From Paracoccaceae bacterium (lineage in GTDB: Bacteria > Pseudomonadota > Alphaproteobacteria > Rhodobacterales > Rhodobacteraceae), in NCBI GenBank assembly GCA_011620265.1, contig WOZM01000009.1, positions 1-51,649 on the forward strand: a stretch of 51,649 nucleotides of DNA. Direction: 5' to 3'. Within the stretch, counting starts at the first letter, position 1, and the number at the start of each line of letters is the position of its first letter. This document shows positions 17,356-26,979 of the stretch, one piece after another. A model generated the notes under the pieces. The model did not search any database and was not told where the DNA came from. It was given only the letters and a program-made list of their open reading frames with translations. The position numbers were made by a program, and so were the translations under genes.

Positions 17356-20300
17356 TCGCGTTCGTAGTAGATGCCGATGCCGGTATTGCCGTCCGAACCA
17401 AGTGTGCCGCGCGCTTTCACGCCGGAGCGGATGTCGAGATTGAGGTTGACCTCGCTCTTGCCGCCGGAACCGATCGAGACATCGGTATAGATTTTTTCCG
17501 ACAGGTACCTGCCGGCGCGGAGCCCGGCCGACCCGTCCTCGCCCGTCGTCACGTCGAGATCGTCGAGGCCGAAGCTTTTGCGCAGGTTCCCGACAATCCC
17601 CTCGCCGCCCTTGCCGGCGAGCGTCGCGACGGCAGAGGCGAGCTGCGCGGCCTGCAAGGGCGACAGGCTGATGAGGCTGCGGCCGAAGAGCAGTTGCGCG
17701 ATCACCTCTTCCTCGGGCAGTTCGGGCGAGGAGAGGAAGCGGATTTCCGGCGCCGAGGCCTCGCCCTCGATCACGATGGTCGCGGTGATGCCGTCGGCCT
17801 CCGTCGCGGCGGAGAAGCGTATATAGGGCGTGAGCGCGCCCTGAAGCGCGACCAACCCTTCGTCGATGGTGAAGCGCTTGCCGAGAATGTCGAGCCGGCC
17901 GCGGATCAGATTGAACTGGCCCGAGGGCACGATGTTCGCGGTCGTCCCGGTCAGCCGCAGCGCCCCGCCCATCTCGGCGTCGAGCCCGCGGCCGCGCACG
18001 AAGATCCGCTCGGGCGCCGAAATCGAGAGGTCGAGCCCGTAGCCTGGCCCGCGCTCGCGCGTGGCTCCGTCGGGTTTGGCGAGGCCGGCGCGGATGCGGG
18101 TCTGGTGGACCGCGGCCGGCTCGTTCAGATGGCTGACCCCGGTCAGCGTCGCATTGCCGCCGAGCCCGGTCGAGGGCACCCGCACCTCGGTCCGGCCGAG
18201 GGACACGGCGCCCGAGATCAGCGCGCCGCCAAGGAACGGGCCGCGCAACGTGACCGCACCGCTGACGGTGGTGTCGTAAAGGTCGGGGTCACGCAGCCGC
18301 ACCTCGGCCAGCCGGATCGAGAGATCGCCGTCATAGGGCCGGGACAGCGTGACCGGTCCGGAAATGTCCACCCGCCCGCCGCCGCGCACATCGGCACCGC
18401 CGGAAAGCGTCGCCTGCCCGCCCGAAAGGTCGGCGGCAAGGCGCATCGCCTCGAGCTCGAACCCGAAAGTGGGTGCCACGAGCCGGGCGTTGTCGAGCCC
18501 GACCCGGCCCGAAAGCGCGCCGAGCCGCAGGGGGCCGCTGAGCCGGAGGTCGAAGGAGACCGGCCCCTCGATATTGCGGGGCGCGATGAAGGGATTGACG
18601 ATGGCCGATTGCGCGCCGCCGGTGATCGCGAGGTCGGCGCTGCTGAAATCCGGCACGAGCGTGCCGGCGATGCGGGCCGAGGTCGCGCCCGGCCCCTCGA
18701 CGCCGAGGTCGACGGCATAGCCGTCGGTCGTCTCGGTCACCCGGCCTTCGGCGGTCAGCGGGCCGGGAAAGCCCGGTGCCAGAAGTGCCATGTCGGCAAG
18801 GCGGGCCGAAAGGTCGATGCGCCGCGCGGATTCTTCGATGACGCCTTCGGCCGTCACCGAAAGCTGCGGGTTCGAGAGCCGGAAGCTATCGAGACGGACC
18901 CTGCCATCGCGTTCCTCGGCCGTGACGCGCAGCTCCGACGTACCGGCGAGCAGTCGGTCGGCCGCTGCCTGGCCGATGCCGAGCCCCGTCGCGTCGGCGG
19001 CAAGGGTGAAATGCCGGGCGCCGCCCTCCTCGATCAGCCGCGCCTCGCCGGTCATCGCCCCCCGGTAGCGGTCGCCGAGGACGGAGAGATCGGCGAAGTC
19101 GAGCGCTGCGGTCACGTCGCTCGCCCCGGTGCGGAGCCGCCCGGTGGCCGAGAGGCTCAAGGTCGCGGCCGTGAGGTCGAGCCTGCGGATCTCGATCCCC
19201 ACGGTGTCGCGGTGGACCGAAGTGACGATGCGGGTCTCGTCGCGCAGAAGCCGGTCGAGTTCGGGCTGGTCGAGGGTGAGGTCGAGGCCCTTCACCGTGG
19301 CGTCGATGTCGAAGAGCCCCGAGAGGACGGCGCCCGAACCCGACAACGACAGTGTCGCGCTGCCGCCGAGCGGACGCGCGACGAGGCCGGAGAACCGGCC
19401 CATGTCGGCGACATCGGCTTCGACCCGACCGCCGAGAACAGCGCCGTCCTCGGGGCCGGAAAGCGTGAACCCGCCTTTCGCGCCATAGCCCTGACCGGTC
19501 ACTTCGAAGACCGGCACCCGCAAGGGCGCGCCTTCCTGCCAGTTAAAGATCGCGCGGCCGGAGAGGTCGGGGCCGAGCGCCTCGGCCAGCGCCGGATCGG
19601 TTGGCGCAAGCCCGTTGGAAGCGAAGGTGATCGTGCCGCCGACCCGCGCAGCGTCGACACCGCTCTGCCCCGGCCGGGCGATGCGCCCCGATCCGTCGAG
19701 GGTCATGGCGCCGATGGCGATCCCGGCACGCCGGAAGCCGTGCACGGTCCCGCCAATCTTCCAGCCGTCGCCGCGCGACCGGTCGTAGCGGAAGGTCAGC
19801 TCGGCCGCCCTGAGATAGGTCTTCTCGCCCGGAAGCGGCAGCAGCACATCCGCGCCGCTGGCCAGGCCGATCCGGGTGGTGAGCGCGGCCTGCAACGGCA
19901 ACCCGCCGGGCGCGAGGCTGAGCCGGCCGCTGATGTCGACACCCCGGGAGCCGAGGACCAGACGGGTGAGGTCGAGCCGACCCGAAGCCGCGCGTTTGCC
20001 CTCCGCTTCCAGCGTCACGTCGGTGCCGAAGAAGTCCTGATATTCCGGCAGCAGAAGCGGCGCGATGTCGCCGCCGAGAACCGCGCTGAAGCTGCGTTCC
20101 GGCGCCGCGCCCCCGGTCGCGGTGGTCAGGAGCGTGACCTTGCCGTTCAGCCTCGGCGCGCCATCGGTCATCAGCGCGATATCGGTCTGGAAATCGTCGA
20201 TGATGCCGTTGCCATGCACGGCGAGTTCGACCGACGGCGTGCCGGGCAGGCCGATCAGGTTGGCCGCAATCCCGTCGGCTTCTTCCGAGACCAGAAGGTC

Positions 20301-20894
20301 GAGCGTCGCCTTGCGCGTCGCGTTGGCATAGCTGCCGGTCAGCGACACCGTGCCCGCGCGCCCGTCGATGCGGGCGACCGAGAGGTCGGCCGAGCCTTCG
20401 CCGCCTTCGAGCTGCATCGTGCCGTCGAGCGACACTTCGGCCGCCGCGCCGAAAAGCGCCTCGCCCAGCACCACGCGGTCGGCGCGGATCGTGCCGATCT
20501 GCACCGCAACCGGCAGTTCGGGCAGGCTGAAGCCTGACGCCTCGGCCGCAGGCTTGCCGGCGCCGGGCCGGCGCGGCAGCTCGATCTCGGCCGCCGTCAT
20601 CTCGCTGATCTCGACCCGGCCGGAGAGAAGGGCGCTGCGGTTCCAGCCGATCGCCCCGTCGCGGATCGTCAGCCAGATGCCGTCGGCATCGGCGATGGTC
20701 ATCGTGTCGAAGGTCGCCCGAGAGGACAGCGCACCGGCGAACCCGTCGATCCGGATCGTCCGGCCGAGGCCAGAGAGGTTGTCTTCGAGGAACGCGGTCA
20801 GGAAGTCGCGGTCCCGCTCCGTTGTCGCCTCGTCCTGCGCCGGGGCGGCGAGGGGCAGGAGCGTGAGCAGAAGGCCAAGGAGAAAGCGCCGCAT
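17349..20894 (-). CDS. tamB: Translocation and assembly module subunit TamB
   Basis: TamB is a large inner-membrane-anchored beta-helical protein that spans the periplasm. It works with TamA in outer-membrane protein insertion and, in relatives, phospholipid transport to the outer membrane. The 1181-residue protein has an N-terminal signal/anchor (MRRFLLGLLLTLLPLAAPAQ), long beta-rich repeats, and the C-terminal TamB (DUF490) domain with RGRLDILGKRFTIDEG, PEIRFLSSPELPEEEVIAQLLFGR and the terminal YYERDY. Its ATG overlaps the tamA stop by 1 nt (TGATG form), so the two are translationally coupled. Confidence 0.94.
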   Translation of the reverse strand: MRRFLLGLLLTLLPLAAPAQDEATTERDRDFLTAFLEDNLSGLGRTIRIDGFAGALSSRATFDTMTIADADGIWLTIRDGAIGWNRSALLSGRVEISEMTAAEIELPRRPGAGKPAAEASGFSLPELPVAVQIGTIRADRVVLGEALFGAAAEVSLDGTMQLEGGEGSADLSVARIDGRAGTVSLTGSYANATRKATLDLLVSEEADGIAANLIGLPGTPSVELAVHGNGIIDDFQTDIALMTDGAPRLNGKVTLLTTATGGAAPERSFSAVLGGDIAPLLLPEYQDFFGTDVTLEAEGKRAASGRLDLTRLVLGSRGVDISGRLSLAPGGLPLQAALTTRIGLASGADVLLPLPGEKTYLRAAELTFRYDRSRGDGWKIGGTVHGFRRAGIAIGAMTLDGSGRIARPGQSGVDAARVGGTITFASNGLAPTDPALAEALGPDLSGRAIFNWQEGAPLRVPVFEVTGQGYGAKGGFTLSGPEDGAVLGGRVEADVADMGRFSGLVARPLGGSATLSLSGSGAVLSGLFDIDATVKGLDLTLDQPELDRLLRDETRIVTSVHRDTVGIEIRRLDLTAATLSLSATGRLRTGASDVTAALDFADLSVLGDRYRGAMTGEARLIEEGGARHFTLAADATGLGIGQAAADRLLAGTSELRVTAEERDGRVRLDSFRLSNPQLSVTAEGVIEESARRIDLSARLADMALLAPGFPGPLTAEGRVTETTDGYAVDLGVEGPGATSARIAGTLVPDFSSADLAITGGAQSAIVNPFIAPRNIEGPVSFDLRLSGPLRLGALSGRVGLDNARLVAPTFGFELEAMRLAADLSGGQATLSGGADVRGGGRVDISGPVTLSRPYDGDLSIRLAEVRLRDPDLYDTTVSGAVTLRGPFLGGALISGAVSLGRTEVRVPSTGLGGNATLTGVSHLNEPAAVHQTRIRAGLAKPDGATRERGPGYGLDLSISAPERIFVRGRGLDAEMGGALRLTGTTANIVPSGQFNLIRGRLDILGKRFTIDEGLVALQGALTPYIRFSAATEADGITATIVIEGEASAPEIRFLSSPELPEEEVIAQLLFGRSLISLSPLQAAQLASAVATLAGKGGEGIVGNLRKSFGLDDLDVTTGEDGSAGLRAGRYLSEKIYTDVSIGSGGKSEVNLNLDIRSGVKARGTLGSDGNTGIGIYYERDY

Positions 20895-22702
20895 CAGAAC
20901 GCCTGCCCGATGCCGACATAGATCTGCACCCCGTCATTGGTGGGACCCGAGACCGGCATCCCGACATCGACCCGGATCGGTCCGATCCCGGTAATGTAGC
21001 GCAGGCCCAGCCCGGCGCCGGCATGCCATTCGCCGTTGCCGCCGAACAGCTCCTCGTCGCTGACAAAGCCCGCGTCGTAGAAGGCGACGGCGCCGATCTT
21101 CTCGGTGATGTTGGCGCGGAACTCGCCCGAGAGCCCGGCGAAGCTCAGCCCGCCGGTCTCGACCGTGATCGTCGGCGTCCGCGCCAGCGGTACGCCGAGC
21201 GACTGGTAGGGCTGGCCCCGGACTGTACCGCCGCCGCCGGACCAGAAGAGATAGTCGGGCGGCGTCGCGGCCAGCGAGGATCCGATCACCGTGCCAAGCT
21301 GGAGCCGGCCGGCCAGGACGAAGCGCTCGTCGGTGCCGAAAGCCCGGTAGGCGCGCGCATCGGCCTTGATCTGACCGCCCGAGCCGGTGGTGCCGAACCC
21401 GTGGAAGGGCGTCACGCCGGCATCGAGGTAATAGCCCTTGCGCGCGTCGAGCGGCTTGTCGCGATTGTCCCAGGTGATCGAGATGGGCAGCGCCACAGCC
21501 TCGTAATCGACGCTGCCGGCCGCATCCTTCGCGGTGGCGGTGATGTAGGAAATCCCCGCCTCGGCAGAGATGTGGTCGCCGAACTCCCGCGTCAGGCCGA
21601 AGCTGAACTCGAACCCGTCCACCGTCAGGTCGACGATCTCCCGTCGTGCCGCCCTCACCTCGACGAAGGCCGAGGCGTCGGTGACGGGCGTGGCCGGCCG
21701 GTCGATGCGGACGCCGAAATCGTAGCCGATCCCGTCCACATCCTGCCCGCCGATCCGGTCGAACGCGCCATCGACGCGCAGCCGCTCGGCCCCGCCGAAA
21801 AGGTTGCGGTGCAGCCAGTAGCCGGACAGGCTGAGGCCCTCGGAGCTCGACACTTCGGCGCCGAAGCCGAACCGGCGGAGCTTTTCCTCGGCCACGACGA
21901 GCCCGATATCGAGCGTGCCGTCGGGGCCGGGCCGCTCGGCCTCGGTCAGCGCGACGGAGCGGAAGGCGCCGGTGCGCCGGAGCCGGGTCGCGGCCTTGTC
22001 GAGCGCCTTCGGATCGAAGACCTCGCCGGTCGGGAAGCCGGCGATCCTGGCGATCCGCTCCGGCTTCATGCGCTCATAGCCCGACATCGAGAGCCGGCCG
22101 AAGCGCAGGCGCGGGCCGGGTTCGAGCAGGATTTCCGAGGAGAGCGTGGCGTTGCGGTGATCGGCGGTGATGTTCTGGCCGGCGATTTCGGCCTTGGCAT
22201 GGCCGATATTGCGCCAGCCCTCGACGCCGGCATCGGCGGCATCGACGATGGCGCCCGACCTGGCGACCTTGGTGTCGCCATAGGCGGGCGGCAGCCTGGT
22301 GCCCCTCGCATAGGGCTTCATACGCGCCTGCGAGAAGGTGAAGCGCGGGTCGGGCGTCACGCTGATCTCCACCTCGCGGATCGTCGCGGGCGCGTCGAGG
22401 GGCGGGATCTCGGCCACCTCGCGCCCGTCGATGCGGATGTGGATCACGCCGGAATAATAGCCCTCGGCATAAAGCGCGCCGATCAGCCGGGCATAGTCGG
22501 CGCGCGCGGCGGCGAAGACGCTCTGGCTGTCGGTCTGGCCGCTTCGTTCGGCATCGGCCACGAGCGAGGCGGCGCGGAGCCGGTCGGTCAGCGCCTTGTC
22601 GGCGCCGGGCGCGGTCAGGACGAACCCATCCAGCGCCTGCGCAGGTGCGAGCGGCATGGCGAGAAAAGGGCAAAGCAGCGCGGCGCAGCCTGCCCTCCAC
22701 AA
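20894..22702 (-). CDS. tamA: Autotransporter assembly outer-membrane protein TamA
   Basis: This is an Omp85-family beta-barrel with N-terminal POTRA domains (about residues 30-280) that pairs with TamB. The barrel half carries FGFGAEVSSSEGLSLSGYWLHRNLFGGAERLRVD and ends GVQIYVGIGQAF with a terminal Phe, as outer-membrane barrels do. I chose a TTG start at 22700-22702. It has AAAGGAG (22712-22718) 9 nt upstream and gives a clean signal peptide (WRAGCAALLCPFLAMPLAPAQA), 602 residues in all. Starts further upstream would put charged, non-homologous sequence before the signal peptide. Confidence 0.9.
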   Translation of the reverse strand: MWRAGCAALLCPFLAMPLAPAQALDGFVLTAPGADKALTDRLRAASLVADAERSGQTDSQSVFAAARADYARLIGALYAEGYYSGVIHIRIDGREVAEIPPLDAPATIREVEISVTPDPRFTFSQARMKPYARGTRLPPAYGDTKVARSGAIVDAADAGVEGWRNIGHAKAEIAGQNITADHRNATLSSEILLEPGPRLRFGRLSMSGYERMKPERIARIAGFPTGEVFDPKALDKAATRLRRTGAFRSVALTEAERPGPDGTLDIGLVVAEEKLRRFGFGAEVSSSEGLSLSGYWLHRNLFGGAERLRVDGAFDRIGGQDVDGIGYDFGVRIDRPATPVTDASAFVEVRAARREIVDLTVDGFEFSFGLTREFGDHISAEAGISYITATAKDAAGSVDYEAVALPISITWDNRDKPLDARKGYYLDAGVTPFHGFGTTGSGGQIKADARAYRAFGTDERFVLAGRLQLGTVIGSSLAATPPDYLFWSGGGGTVRGQPYQSLGVPLARTPTITVETGGLSFAGLSGEFRANITEKIGAVAFYDAGFVSDEELFGGNGEWHAGAGLGLRYITGIGPIRVDVGMPVSGPTNDGVQIYVGIGQAF

Positions 22703-22839
22703 TCCCGATTGCTCCTTTCGCACGACAGCCCCCGCCCGCAACTCTCTACGTTCTCCTAACTCGCAGCAATCCGCGGCGAATTCCAGCGTCGGCGGGCACG
22801 TCACGCGCGATTTGGCCGATCTCCGGTGAAAATGTGAAC

Positions 22840-23871
22840 TCAGTTGCGGCTCAGCGCCGCGTTCCACTCGTCGAGAAAGCCGCGCCGCTTCAGCCCGTCG
22901 AGGAAGACCAGCAGCCCGGGATCGAGCCGCATCGGCCTGAGATGCGGCCTGCCGGAGAGGGCGGCTTCGTCGATGGGCGGCAGGCCGGCCTCGTCACGCA
23001 AGAGCCTTTGTCCCTCGGGTTCAAGCAGGAAATCAAGAAAGAGGCCGCCGAGATCGGGCGCTTCCGCAGCGACCGGGATGAGCCCGGTCCGCAGGAGTGT
23101 CAGCGTGTGATCCTCAAGCTCGATCACCGCGGCGTCGGGATCATCGGCAAGCCGCGGCTCGGCATAGCTGCCGAGGGCGTTGTAGGCGAGGAGGAGTCGG
23201 CCTTGTTTCAGATCCGCAATCATTTCGTTCGAGGTGGTATAGAGGCGCGGCGCGAGACCGCCCATCACCTCGGCCAGGCGCCAGAAGCTGTCGGATTGCC
23301 GGGCGTCCTGGGTGGCGAAAAGGTAGCCCGCGCCAGAGAGTTCCGGGTCATAGGTGCCGATCTTGCCGCGAAAGCGGTCGGGATTGTCACGCAACAATTC
23401 GATCAGGTCGCGACGGGTCTGCGGCAGCCGCAGGTCGCCGAGCCCGGATCGCGAGGCGATCAGCACGACGTTTTCCTGCGCGAAGGCGAAAAGCCGGTTC
23501 TGCCAGCGCGCCCAGCCCGGCAGCCCGGCCGTCGCGGTCGATCCGTAAGGGGCGGCGAACCCGTCATTGGCGAGCTTCATCTGCAGGTCCATCGCCGATG
23601 AAATCACAAGATCGAAGCTGAGACCTTCGTCATGCACAGCGGCATAGACGGCCTGGGAATTGGCCATGGTGTAGCGCAGGGCCACATCGGGCCGACGCGC
23701 CTGAAAGCCGGCGATGAGCGGCCGCAGGATCACGGTGTCGGTGGTCGAGAGGATCGACAGCACCCGCTGTTCGTCGCCGGTCGCGGGGAAAAACGTTTCC
23801 TCCTCCACTTGGAAGGCGGCGGCGAAGGCCGCGTGAAGGATCAGCCCAAGGGCAAGAACAATCGCGCGCAT
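22840..23871 (-). CDS. Periplasmic ABC-type (iron-like) solute-binding protein linked to TctDE
   Basis: This is a 343-residue extracellular solute-binding protein with a signal peptide (MRAIVLALGLILHAAFAAA). It resembles Fe3+-type binding proteins in layout (LIAGFQARRPDVALRYTMANSQ; FDLVISSAMDLQMKLA; AFAQENVVLIASRSG). No permease or ATPase gene is nearby. It overlaps the histidine kinase gene by 31 nt and has a strong AAGGAGG Shine-Dalgarno inside it. This suggests it serves as a ligand-binding accessory to the TctE sensor rather than in an ABC transporter. Its ligand is unknown. Confidence 0.82.
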   Translation of the reverse strand: MRAIVLALGLILHAAFAAAFQVEEETFFPATGDEQRVLSILSTTDTVILRPLIAGFQARRPDVALRYTMANSQAVYAAVHDEGLSFDLVISSAMDLQMKLANDGFAAPYGSTATAGLPGWARWQNRLFAFAQENVVLIASRSGLGDLRLPQTRRDLIELLRDNPDRFRGKIGTYDPELSGAGYLFATQDARQSDSFWRLAEVMGGLAPRLYTTSNEMIADLKQGRLLLAYNALGSYAEPRLADDPDAAVIELEDHTLTLLRTGLIPVAAEAPDLGGLFLDFLLEPEGQRLLRDEAGLPPIDEAALSGRPHLRPMRLDPGLLVFLDGLKRRGFLDEWNAALSRN

Positions 23872-25214
23872 GCGCCGCCTCCTTCCCGTTCGGTCAGTTC
23901 GAACCGCCCGCCATGGGCCGCCGCGACCTCTTCAACGATGGTCAGGCCGAGGCCGGAGCCGATGACATCGCCGGCATTCTCGCCCCGCGCGAAGCGCTTC
24001 GAAAGCCGCGCCTGCGCCTGACCGGAAAGCCCCCGCCCCCGGTCGGCAACCTCGATCCGCGCCTCGGGCCCGCCGGTGAGGCTGAGGTCGATGGTGGTTT
24101 CGTCGGCCGAATACTTGACCGCGTTGTCGAGAAGGTTCCGCAAGGCCGCCTCGATCAGCGGCCGGTCGCCCTGCACGATCACCGGCGTGTCGGTGCCCGA
24201 CAGCCGGATCGTCAGATCCTTGAGGTCGGCGGTGGGCCGGAACGCCTCGGCCTGCGTCTCGACCAGCTTCGCGAGGTCGAACCGTTCGTCGGCCATCCGG
24301 TCGGAACGGTAGACCACCGTCGCATGGTCGAGAAGCTGCCCGGCGGAGCGGCTGCTTTCCTCGACCGCGCGGATTACGGCGCGGAGCGTCTCGCGGGTGT
24401 CTTCGGACGTGCTTTGCCGCATGGCGATCTCGGCCCGGGCCCGCACGGTGGCCAGGGGCGTGCGGATGTGATGCGCGGCCTCGGCGATGAAGGTCTCGGT
24501 CCGGCTGAGCGCGCCCCTGAGCCGGGCGATGAAGCCGTTCAGTGCGGTGATCAGCGGGCGCAGTTCCGCCGGCGTCGGGTGATCGACCGCGCGCAGGTCC
24601 TGCGGCCCGCGCTGTCCGACCGCGTCGGCAAGCCGGTTGATCGGGCGAAGCACACTGCCGGCGGTCAGAAGCGACAGCGCGGCGGCCAGCGCGAAGGAGC
24701 CGAGGCCGAGGGCCGCCGCGCGCTGGGCGACGCGCTGGGCGATGGCTTCCTGCCCCTGCCTTGTCTGGGCGACGAGGACGAGCACCGGCACCGGTTTCCG
24801 CGCGACGAGGACCATCCGGCCGACGGCGGCGATGCGGACCTCGGTATCGCGGTAGGCCCGCGTGTAGAAGACCGGCGTTACCGCTGCACCCGCCGCTTCC
24901 GGCAGCGGCAGGTCGTCGTAGCCGGTGAGCGTCGTCCCGCCCGCCTCGATCCGGTAAAAGACCCGGTCGGCCGAAATCGAACCGAGGATCGAGAAGGCCT
25001 CATAGGGCAGATCGACGCCGACATCGTCATCGCCGCCTTGCAGTCTTTCGGCGATGGCAAGGGTCGCGGCACCGAGCACCCCGTCCTGCGTTGCCTCGGC
25101 CGCCTGATCGGCGACGGTGCGGACGGTGAAATAAAGGACGATCGCCAGAACCGCCGCGATCCCCAAAAGCTGGAGCACCAGCCGCAGTCGCAGGGACAGC
25201 GGCGCGCGCCTCAT
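23841..25214 (-). CDS. tctE: Sensor histidine kinase, TctE-like
   Basis: This is a membrane sensor of a two-component system controlling tricarboxylate-type uptake. The 457-residue protein has an N-terminal transmembrane helix (about 13-31), a periplasmic TctE-type sensory domain (about 35-165), a second helix (about 172-190), a HAMP-like linker, and a HisKA domain with the H-box EAAHHIRTPLATVRARAE. The ATPase domain has the N-box ALRNLLDNAVKYS and the G-box GSGLGLTIVEE. The ATG at 25212-25214 overlaps the response regulator stop in ATGA form. Confidence 0.92.
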   Translation of the reverse strand: MRRAPLSLRLRLVLQLLGIAAVLAIVLYFTVRTVADQAAEATQDGVLGAATLAIAERLQGGDDDVGVDLPYEAFSILGSISADRVFYRIEAGGTTLTGYDDLPLPEAAGAAVTPVFYTRAYRDTEVRIAAVGRMVLVARKPVPVLVLVAQTRQGQEAIAQRVAQRAAALGLGSFALAAALSLLTAGSVLRPINRLADAVGQRGPQDLRAVDHPTPAELRPLITALNGFIARLRGALSRTETFIAEAAHHIRTPLATVRARAEIAMRQSTSEDTRETLRAVIRAVEESSRSAGQLLDHATVVYRSDRMADERFDLAKLVETQAEAFRPTADLKDLTIRLSGTDTPVIVQGDRPLIEAALRNLLDNAVKYSADETTIDLSLTGGPEARIEVADRGRGLSGQAQARLSKRFARGENAGDVIGSGLGLTIVEEVAAAHGGRFELTEREGGGACARLFLPLG

Positions 25215-25876
25215 CCCGAGGTCAGCCGGTAGCCGATGCCGCGCACCGTCTCGATCCGCGCGCCGGAGCCTTCGAGCTTCTTGCGGAGCCGGGCGACATA
25301 GACCTCGATCGCATTGTCGGTGACGCTCTCGGCGTAGGAAAAGAGCCGGTCGCAGATCTGGCTTTTCGAGAAGATCCTCTCGGGTGCTGCGAGCAGGATC
25401 TCCAGCAGCCGCAGTTCGCGGTTTCTGAGGTCCCGCACCTCGCCACCGACCGAAAGACTGGCGTTCAGCGGGTTGAAGGTGAGCCCCACGAAATGCTGCA
25501 CAGTCTGCAAGGCAGTCCCCTTGCGGCGCAGAACCGCGCGGCAGCGCGCCTCCAGTTCGGCGAAATCGAAGGGCTTGGTCACATAATCGTCGGCCCCGAG
25601 ATCGAGCACATCGACCCGGTCCGACACCTCCGCTCGCGCGGTCATGACGATGATCGGCGTATCGCGCCCCGAGCGCCGTTCGGCAGCCAGAAATGTGCGG
25701 CCATCGCCGTCGGGCAGGGAAATATCCAGGAGAATCAGGTCGTAAGACGCCGCCGCAAGGCAATCGCGCGCCTCGGCAAGCGAGGCGGCGGGATCGACGG
25801 CATGACCGTCGAGCCTCAGCCGGTCGGCGACGGATTGCGCCAGATCGGGACTGTCCTCGACCAGAAGAAACCGCAC
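25211..25876 (-). CDS. tctD: Response regulator, TctD-like (OmpR family)
   Basis: This is a 221-residue OmpR/PhoB-type regulator. The receiver domain has an acidic pocket (LLVEDSPD), the phospho-acceptor Asp at about residue 51 (DLILLDISLPDGDG) and the switch Lys (YVTKPFDFAEL). The winged-helix DNA-binding domain is C-terminal (RERIFSKSQICDRLF... VYVARLRKKLE). The start is GTG at 25874-25876 with AGGAAG upstream. It is divergent from tctCBA, and a 16-bp palindrome sits in the shared promoter gap, so it probably activates the transporter when TctE senses substrate. Confidence 0.93.
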   Translation of the reverse strand: MRFLLVEDSPDLAQSVADRLRLDGHAVDPAASLAEARDCLAAASYDLILLDISLPDGDGRTFLAAERRSGRDTPIIVMTARAEVSDRVDVLDLGADDYVTKPFDFAELEARCRAVLRRKGTALQTVQHFVGLTFNPLNASLSVGGEVRDLRNRELRLLEILLAAPERIFSKSQICDRLFSYAESVTDNAIEVYVARLRKKLEGSGARIETVRGIGYRLTSG

Positions 25877-25898
25877 GAGTCTTCCTACTCCACAGTCA

Positions 25899-25914
25899 TG
25901 ACAGGTTCCTGTCA
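25899..25914. promoter_or_regulatory. Palindromic operator candidate between tctD and tctC
   Basis: TGACAGGTTCCTGTCA has perfect 7-bp arms around a TT centre. It lies in the 134-bp divergent gap, 23 bp from the tctD start and about 97 bp from tctC. The placement fits a TctD or other regulator site controlling both directions. Confidence 0.5.
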
Positions 25915-26010
25915 GCTTTTACGCTAATCGTGGCGCATGCAAGGGGGTCGGTCACGGCGGGAAAGACCGTCGGGGGCTGCCTGGCACGAAAAATGTCTGG
26001 GAGGACACCA

Positions 26011-26979
26011 ATGAAATTCACCTTTCTGAAGGCGCTGGGCACCAGCGCCGCGATCAGCCTCATGGCCGCCTCGTCGGCCTGGTCGACCGAATGCATCGCG
26101 CCCGCCAATCCCGGCGGAGGCTGGGATTTCACCTGCCGGCAGATCGGCAAGATCCTGTTCGATATCGGCCAGGTCGATGCGCCCGTGCAGGTGACGAACA
26201 TGGCCGGCGCCGGTGGCGGCCTCGCCTTCTCGACCGTCGTGGCCGAGCGCAATACCGATGCCGACCTCATCGTGGCGGCTTCGTCCGCGACCACCACTCG
26301 CCTCGCGCAGAAGGCCTTCGGCGACGCGACCGCCGATCAGGTCCGATTCGTCGGCGCCATCGGCGGCGATCCCGGCGTCATCGTCGTGGCCAAGGACAGC
26401 CCGTTCCAGACCCTGGGCGACATGGTCGAGGCGATCAAGGCCGATCCGGCTTCCGTCGCTTTCGCGGGCGGCTCCGCCGCCGGCGGCTTCGACCACATGA
26501 AGCCGTTGATGGTCCTCAAGGCCGCGGGCTTCGACGACATCACCGCGGTGAAGTATATCGGCGTCGATGGCGGCGCGGATGCGATCACCCAGACGGTCGG
26601 CGGCTTCACCCAGGCGATGACCGGCGACATGTCGGAGATCGTCGGCTTCATCAAGTCGGGCGAGGTCCGCGCGCTTGCAGTCCTGACCGAAGAGCGTGTG
26701 CCGGGATTCGAAGACATCCCGACCGCGAAGGAGCAGGGCTTCGACGTCGTCGCGGTAAACTGGCGCGGGCTCTATGTCCCCGGCGGCATCTCGGACGCCG
26801 ACTTCCAGAAATGGGCCGACCGGCTTCAGGCCGTCGCTGACAGCGCCGAGTGGAAGGAAGCCATGGCCGCGAACGGTCTTGCCCCCTTCACCAAGGTCGG
26901 CGGCGATTTCCAGTCGTGGATCGACGAGGTGATCGCCCAGACCGAGGATCTCAGCCGCGAAATCGGCGTGATCCAGTGA
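26011..26979 (+). CDS. tctC: Tripartite tricarboxylate transporter substrate-binding protein TctC
   Basis: This is the periplasmic binding protein of a TTT-family secondary transporter (Bug family). It has 322 residues with a signal peptide (about 1-26, ending AWS) and the Bug-fold hallmarks IAPANPGGGWDFTCRQIG near the N-terminus, TNMAGAGGGLAFSTV, and a carboxylate-binding region GGSAAGGFDHMKP. The ligand is probably an organic acid. The ATG follows GGGAGG by 6 nt; it is the first gene of tctCBA, and its stop overlaps the tctB ATG by 1 nt. Confidence 0.93.
   Translation: MKFTFLKALGTSAAISLMAASSAWSTECIAPANPGGGWDFTCRQIGKILFDIGQVDAPVQVTNMAGAGGGLAFSTVVAERNTDADLIVAASSATTTRLAQKAFGDATADQVRFVGAIGGDPGVIVVAKDSPFQTLGDMVEAIKADPASVAFAGGSAAGGFDHMKPLMVLKAAGFDDITAVKYIGVDGGADAITQTVGGFTQAMTGDMSEIVGFIKSGEVRALAVLTEERVPGFEDIPTAKEQGFDVVAVNWRGLYVPGGISDADFQKWADRLQAVADSAEWKEAMAANGLAPFTKVGGDFQSWIDEVIAQTEDLSREIGVIQ

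Noticed and set aside
17175-20537. Long open frame (1120 codons) on the plus strand opposite tamB
   Set aside because: It is the antisense of a well-recognised gene in GC-rich DNA, has no family resemblance and biased Arg/Gly/Ala/Pro composition.
22703-22867. Upstream N-terminal extension of tamA
   Set aside because: It places charged non-homologous residues before the signal peptide; the TTG start with AAAGGAG fits better.
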